The notes beneath the pieces were generated by a model that was given only the letters and a program-made list of their open reading frames with translations, did no database searches and was not told the origin of the DNA. Made by a program: the position numbers and the translations under genes. A DNA stretch of 64,000 bases, taken from assembly GCA_963920665.1 (NCBI GenBank), contig OY987266.1:22246248-22310247 (forward strand), given 5' to 3'. This DNA is from Straminergon stramineum (lineage: Eukaryota; Streptophyta; Bryopsida; Hypnales; Calliergonaceae). Below are positions 59,801 through 64,000 of the stretch, piece by piece. Positions within the stretch are counted from its first letter, which is position 1. Every line of letters starts with the position of its first letter.

Positions 59801-61795
59801 GCCCAATAATCACAGAATACTCTGCCTGCTAGCAAATTGGATCAAGACAGACTCACATTCAAAATCAGAGAAGGAAGACTCCATCATGCAAAAGCACGCG
59901 TTCAACTTGCCTTAACCACCACACAACTTGTCAAATAGTCTTCCCCATAACGATCTCGGTAGCCCTGCAACCCAAGACAGACAAATCACTTTGATGTTCT
60001 AAAGTGGTAATATTCCAAAATGATATTAAACACAATCGCAAACCAGTTTGTAAAGACTCAAAACCAACCTTTGCAAGAGTCAAATCATACTGCCATAGTC
60101 CATTTTGTGTCCGAGCTGACACAAAGCACCTGAAACATAAGTAATGAAGGCATCACAAAAACAACTGTACAGTCTTAGTCGTCAACCTACTCATGGAGCA
60201 TTCAATAGATCAGCACAGTAGACCAACTAATTACTCCGGGAAAAGCCAATCTTGAGGCTTGCTAAACGTGGAAAGGAATATAAAAATAAAAATTCAACCT
60301 GTGATCCCCACGCTTGGGTGGTATAGAGGCCAAGGCACCAGTAAAACCAATTCCAGCCACTTGAACACCTAACCAACCCAGGTGCACGGTTAGTGAATGG
60401 CCAAAATGGGCCACGGCCCGATATTACTCAAACCTGGTACAACCATGAAATTTATTTTTTGTCAAAAAAAAACTAAAATGGTACAACCAAATCACTAACA
60501 ACGGACACGACAGACCTTTGCCAATTTTGTAACCCCAACATAATCAACATTACCAATTCCCCAGCTCTAAGCACTGCTCAATTCCAAGATATGAGCATAC
60601 GTATAGTATTATGGGCAATGCTAAATATTAAGTCCAACAGAGACTTGTAAAGGATGTTCAATCCACCGATCCAGGGGTAAGTTCCAACAGCATTGGCACT
60701 AGAAGAAAAGAAGATATTTATTCGGTACCAGGCATTGAGAGTTTTAAAGCTCGATTATACGCAGCCATTGAAATTTCATCTGCAGTCTCTCGGCAAACAG
60801 ACTTTGCAGGAACCTGCGAATGAGTCATCAAGGCAACAGTAAATCTCCCACTTAGTCCTATATTTCCTTCTAATAGCCAACACAATAATTTGCCTTGTCT
60901 CTCAAGTGGCAAAGCTTCACCATATAAACCGAAATAAGCCTCATGATGATCATTGAAATCACTGCATTTTATTCCAATTGAACACCTACAAAAACTAGAG
61001 ATTCCTTGTGCAATGTCGGACCTTGCCAAGGAGGTTAACCATGGAAGCCCTAGAATACGGGATTGTCGTTTCCAACATCGTGCTTGACGCTCGCGGCACT
61101 GACAACAGCCAACCTATGGCCTTCACATGCAACATTCCCAAAATTTTAATTGGGTAGAATATAGAGTAAATGCAACTTCCCTTCAAATGCAAGAATGTGT
61201 TCCACATGTTGTGGTTTTTGCTTCGCAGTTTGGAACATTTCAGAAGTAAAAAATTGAGATAGCGCCTAAAACAGTATAAGGTACAGGATAGAAAAAACAT
61301 TAGGACCTGATCCTGTCTCCTTTACTATCCCCTGTTACCAACAGTTATTATCTATTCACAGATCAAACACTTGGTTGGACTTATCAGCAAGTTCTGTAAG
61401 CATGACTCAGCTATTAATCCATGGCCAATTACCTCTGAAAGGAAATGGGATTATATACTGCTACTTACTGTATAGTGGAGTAAAATATACCACTTATAAA
61501 TTGCATAAGAAATTCATACACAGTGAAAAAAATCTGATCTCAATAGACTTGGCTCTTGTACCCAAAGATCTCTCCACAGCTGTGTACATCTCCCAGATAT
61601 CACACTCCTACATATGTTAATATGCTTAAAAGAGTCAAACAACAGCCTCTTCTTTAATGAAAAAGACAAAGACAATGACAAAGACAAAAATGGAGTTGCA
61701 AAGCATACCTGCGATGCGCCTCCAGAGAGGCAAAGGACGACTTGAGTGGGTGAGGAGTGAATGGCCTCAATCACCGCACGCACTACGCTGTCCAT
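56821..61795 (-). CDS. Two-domain nucleotidylyltransferase with CinA-like N terminus, 12 exons
   Basis: Exons on the minus strand: 61795-61709, 61120-61022, 60813-60729, 60368-60299, 60129-60069, 59964-59911, 59784-59634, 58999-58897, 58104-57998, 57728-57622, 57349-57239, 56937-56821. They join in frame to 383 codons plus stop. Residues 1-110 resemble the CinA C-terminal (NMN amidohydrolase-like) fold: SGGASQ at 24-29, SVPRASSTMLE at 36-46, GIGFTG at 96-101. Residues about 212-383 form a nucleotidylyltransferase domain with GSFNPLHDGH (219-228, the phosphate-binding HxGH motif), GVDT (299-302) and SSTQLR (373-378). This matches the plant protein family of Arabidopsis At2g01220, close in length. 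The substrate is unproven; NMN adenylylation is a reasonable guess from both domains. The start ATG sits in AAGATGG. Introns 6 and 11 use GC donors. The 3' end of this gene has been copied to 1,791-2,182. Confidence 0.92.
56938..57238 (-). other. GC-AG intron 11
   Basis: The donor reads ACG|GCAAGT and the acceptor AATCAG|GTACTC. Only this choice keeps phase 0 and joins VVDGVFT to VLSDVQVP as the family requires. No GT donor nearby preserves the frame. Confidence 0.85.
58459..58600. repeat. AT-rich palindromic tract in intron 8
   Basis: Repeated and inverted ATACAATAT / ATATTGTAT words alternate over about 140 bp and could form cruciforms. It lies inside the intron, away from the splice sites. 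Confidence 0.8.
59086..59104. repeat. Poly(C) tract in intron 7
   Basis: A run of C interrupted by one G. On the transcribed strand this is a G run of 19 positions, which could form a quadruplex in the pre-mRNA. Confidence 0.9.
59785..59910 (-). other. GC-AG intron 6
   Basis: The donor reads AAG|GCAAGT, the classic GC-donor consensus, with acceptor TTTGCAG|GCACTA. Both neighbouring exons are in phase 0. The next downstream GT would add one base and break the frame. Confidence 0.88.
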
Positions 61796-62593
61796 CTTGC
61801 TTCTTTTCCTTCGCTACCGACCACGAGTTATGAATTCCAAAGAACTGCTGCAGCATATCTGCCATCCAGCATCAACCAAAAACTCTCGTCAACTCAACCG
61901 AATCGAAAGAACGCATGACACAATTCATCTGATCTTCACATCCTGAAACCCTAAATTCCTCACGCTGAAAGCCTCAGAAGTAGAAAACTTACTCCCAGAG
62001 ACATTCTAAAAACTCAGTCGCTTTACAATTGATAGAGTTTACAGTAGAAACTGCATTCAACGACGATACAATTGACAGGGATTAACGCAGTTACGATGTC
62101 TAAAGTACATCTAGGGAACGGGGGTTTCTTCACCCCTCCGTCCAAGAATTAGCACCTACGCAGGCTTCCATTTGCACATCCCGCTCAAAGCCCAGTCCTC
62201 CCAGCCATTTCGTCAATACCCAAATTCCGACTCCCTCTACGTAAGTATCGTCTACAATTGAGTTATCTTCTCCATCACTACCGATCCTATAAGATTCACT
62301 GTTCCGCAGCGGAACCCCCAATCAATTCTCAACAGTCCTAACCTCCGTTACGAGAAAGCGGAATAAAACAGTTCTCGGATATGAAGTGATAATGTGAGCG
62401 TTTCTTAATGTTCTTCGATCATAGTATGAGTACTTCCAGCTAAAGAACAGTGGGTTTTTTAAGAGAATCGGAAAAACGCAGTATCAGGTACTCTAAAACG
62501 CAATTCAAAACTGGAATAAAACGGAAGATACCCTTTTGCCATAACCCTGGGACGCACCAATTAACGAGGGCAGGAGTAAAATTGACGTTCACG
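61796..62593. promoter_or_regulatory. Intergenic region, probable promoter of the nucleotidylyltransferase gene
   Basis: This lies upstream of the minus-strand start. I see no clear TATA box for it. A 63-codon minus-strand frame (62,130-62,321) has no recognisable features. If the frame at 62,594 is real, the region is a bidirectional promoter. Confidence 0.35.
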
Positions 62594-62911
62594 ATGAAGG
62601 AATTGGAAGTGTCGAATTCATGGTGCCTACCCTGCTTCGTCTCTCGCCCTCCATCCCTGAAGCCCGCAACCTTCGCCTCAAGTCACATCTTGTCGTTGTC
62701 TTCACTCCAGAAATTAGGGTTTCTGCCCCTGTCATCTCCAAGCTTACGCCTCATTGGCGCTGCTTTCAGGACGATTGCAGTTCATTGCTTTTTTTCCTCC
62801 TCATCAACTCGGAGATATGAATCAAAACTAGAGTGGAAGATTGTGATTCCGGAAGAATGTGATTCCAGAACTAATGTTTCTGAGAAGATTCTTTCAGTAG
62901 ATAATCATTAA
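62594..62911 (+). CDS. Hypothetical; transit-peptide-like exon
   Basis: The open frame from the ATG at 62,594 gives 105 codons. After the first few residues there is a long stretch without acidic residues, rich in Ser, Leu and Arg, ending in FFSSSSTRRYESK, which looks like an organelle-targeting peptide and its cleavage region. The remaining 25 residues (IVIPEECDSRTN and on) are not recognised. It may be the first exon of a longer gene divergent from the nucleotidylyltransferase, but I could not follow it into a second exon. The frame is open upstream to 62,450, so the start is uncertain. Confidence 0.3.
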   Translation: MKELEVSNSWCLPCFVSRPPSLKPATFASSHILSLSSLQKLGFLPLSSPSLRLIGAAFRTIAVHCFFSSSSTRRYESKLEWKIVIPEECDSRTNVSEKILSVDNH

Positions 62912-64000
62912 TTAGGCATTAGGCTTGAGCACATCGACGATGCTCTCTGCTTCTGCAATTCTAATTACTCATATTGTCTAGTCAAGTCATCTTCCAAACT
63001 CTGCTTGAAATCTTTCCAAGACTGAACGATGCAATGATGAAGTGATTCAAATTTTCAACTTGATCCTTGAGCTTTGCATGTGTGGCATTCCATTCCGAGC
63101 AATCGCTCAGACCCCATCATCCCCAGTAACGAGAGTCCATGGTTTCCTGTCAAGCTCATTTGTGCATGGGATGGTGGACATGTGAATGCCACATGATTTC
63201 AAAGGAATTCCAATGGAGTGTTTGTAATGACCTTCGGCATTCGGTTGAAAAGCTCCCGCGTACTTATTAGGTTTAACAGAATATGTGACATATGTATGGC
63301 GTGGACTGTTTAGGAGATGTGCGCGCGAGAGTGTGGTACCGCCAATGTGCAATGAAATTCGGGCATCACAGTGACTTAGGGTTTCTTCCATGAATCGGAG
63401 ACGAATCGGGGTCTACGTGATCTTCTACCTGAACTAGTGTTTTTCGCCACCCCAGCTCGCAGCTGAGATAAAGATCGAAGGCTCTCAAATTTGGACCAAA
63501 CCGATCAGAATGCGTGGTCATGACGCAACGCGAGGAGATACTATATCGTTCAGCGGCGATTGGAACGCTGACGTGACCCCAGCTTTTAGATTGACACGAA
63601 GCTCAGACTGGTTCCCTTCACACGAACATCCATGTCCGCCGTTGGCTTCCCAATTGCTGGGAGCTCCACGCATAAATTTAGCACAAGTCAGTTGGACACT
63701 TGGACCTCGCCATCATCGCGCTGTCGCTAAACTAAGTTAAACTCGATTTCCCGCACGTGCCAGCCACCGTAGGCTGGTCATCAGAGGTATATGCTGCGTC
63801 TGCTCGCCACAGATCCATCCAGCCCTCCTTCCTAAACGACCTCGGTAAACGCCTTCCCGAAGCTTCCTTCTCCTCCTTCCAAATATCAAATTACTCTCAC
63901 AAACCCACTTCAAAAGAGTAATTGCACTTTCATGATTGAATTCGCACTCCCTCGAATCTAAAACTCTTTCCACATCCAAAAAGCAGTGATCAAAAGAAAG
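62912..64000. other. Right edge, no supported gene
   Basis: Short frames occur on both strands. On the minus strand, 63,760-63,930 can be read as RRLPRSFRKEGWMDLWRADA and onward, ending just after, which could be a terminal exon of a gene entering from the right. The evidence is too thin to call it. Confidence 0.3.

Noticed and set aside
1..64000. CRISPR arrays, rRNA, intact tRNA genes, bacterial or organelle gene clusters
   Set aside because: Nothing with regular spacers, no ribosomal RNA stretch and no full cloverleaf was seen. The intron-rich gene and plant MITEs indicate nuclear DNA.

Overview
The window looks like nuclear DNA of a land plant. It holds one intact intron-rich gene with plant splice signals, whose exons encode a plant-type nucleotidylyltransferase. 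It also holds broken copies of a plant NLR immune receptor and a dense population of non-autonomous DNA transposons in AT-rich intergenic sequence. The NLR fragments remind me of bryophyte NLRs, but this is an impression and the species cannot be fixed from the sequence.

Layout. From the left edge to about 56 kb the window is almost entirely repeats. A relatively GC-rich repeat, called element E here, occurs five times: copy 1 at 140-1,800 (+), copy 2 at 5,386-8,035 (+), copy 3 at 11,291-15,287 (-), a fragment, copy 4, at 27,188-27,720 (-), and copy 5 at 49,063-53,640 (+). Copies 3 and 5 form a nearly perfect inverted repeat with 4.0-kb arms about 34 kb apart. Between them lie two pairs of older direct segmental duplications: X at 15.3-22.4 kb with X' at 27.9-35.7 kb, and Y at 22.5-27.2 kb with Y' at 42.5-46.9 kb. 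An inverted relative of X lies at 2.2-5.15 kb, and a second, older inverted pair lies at 9.2-11.28 kb and 46.1-48.1 kb. Because the blocks are duplicated, several transposon insertions can be compared with their own empty site inside the window. This shows a TTAA-targeting CCCC(T)-ended family, a TAA-targeting 498-bp foldback MITE and a TA-targeting 233-bp MITE.

Element E carries a module of about 324 bp with an inverted CCAAT box, a TATAAA box and a GC-rich palindrome. Copies 3 and 5 have two such modules flanking a frameshifted NB-ARC (NLR) fragment in the same orientation as the promoter-like signals. Diverged relatives of the module occur in X, X', Y and Y', so it is an old repeat. E copy 1 is fused to a rearranged copy of the last exon, 3' flank and part of the last intron of the gene at the other end of the window.

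From 56.8 to 61.8 kb lies the one gene I can reconstruct completely: 12 exons on the minus strand, 383 codons, a CinA-like N-terminal domain joined to a nucleotidylyltransferase domain, and two GC-AG introns. A weakly supported open frame resembling a transit-peptide exon lies divergently at 62.6 kb. The last kilobase shows no gene I can support.
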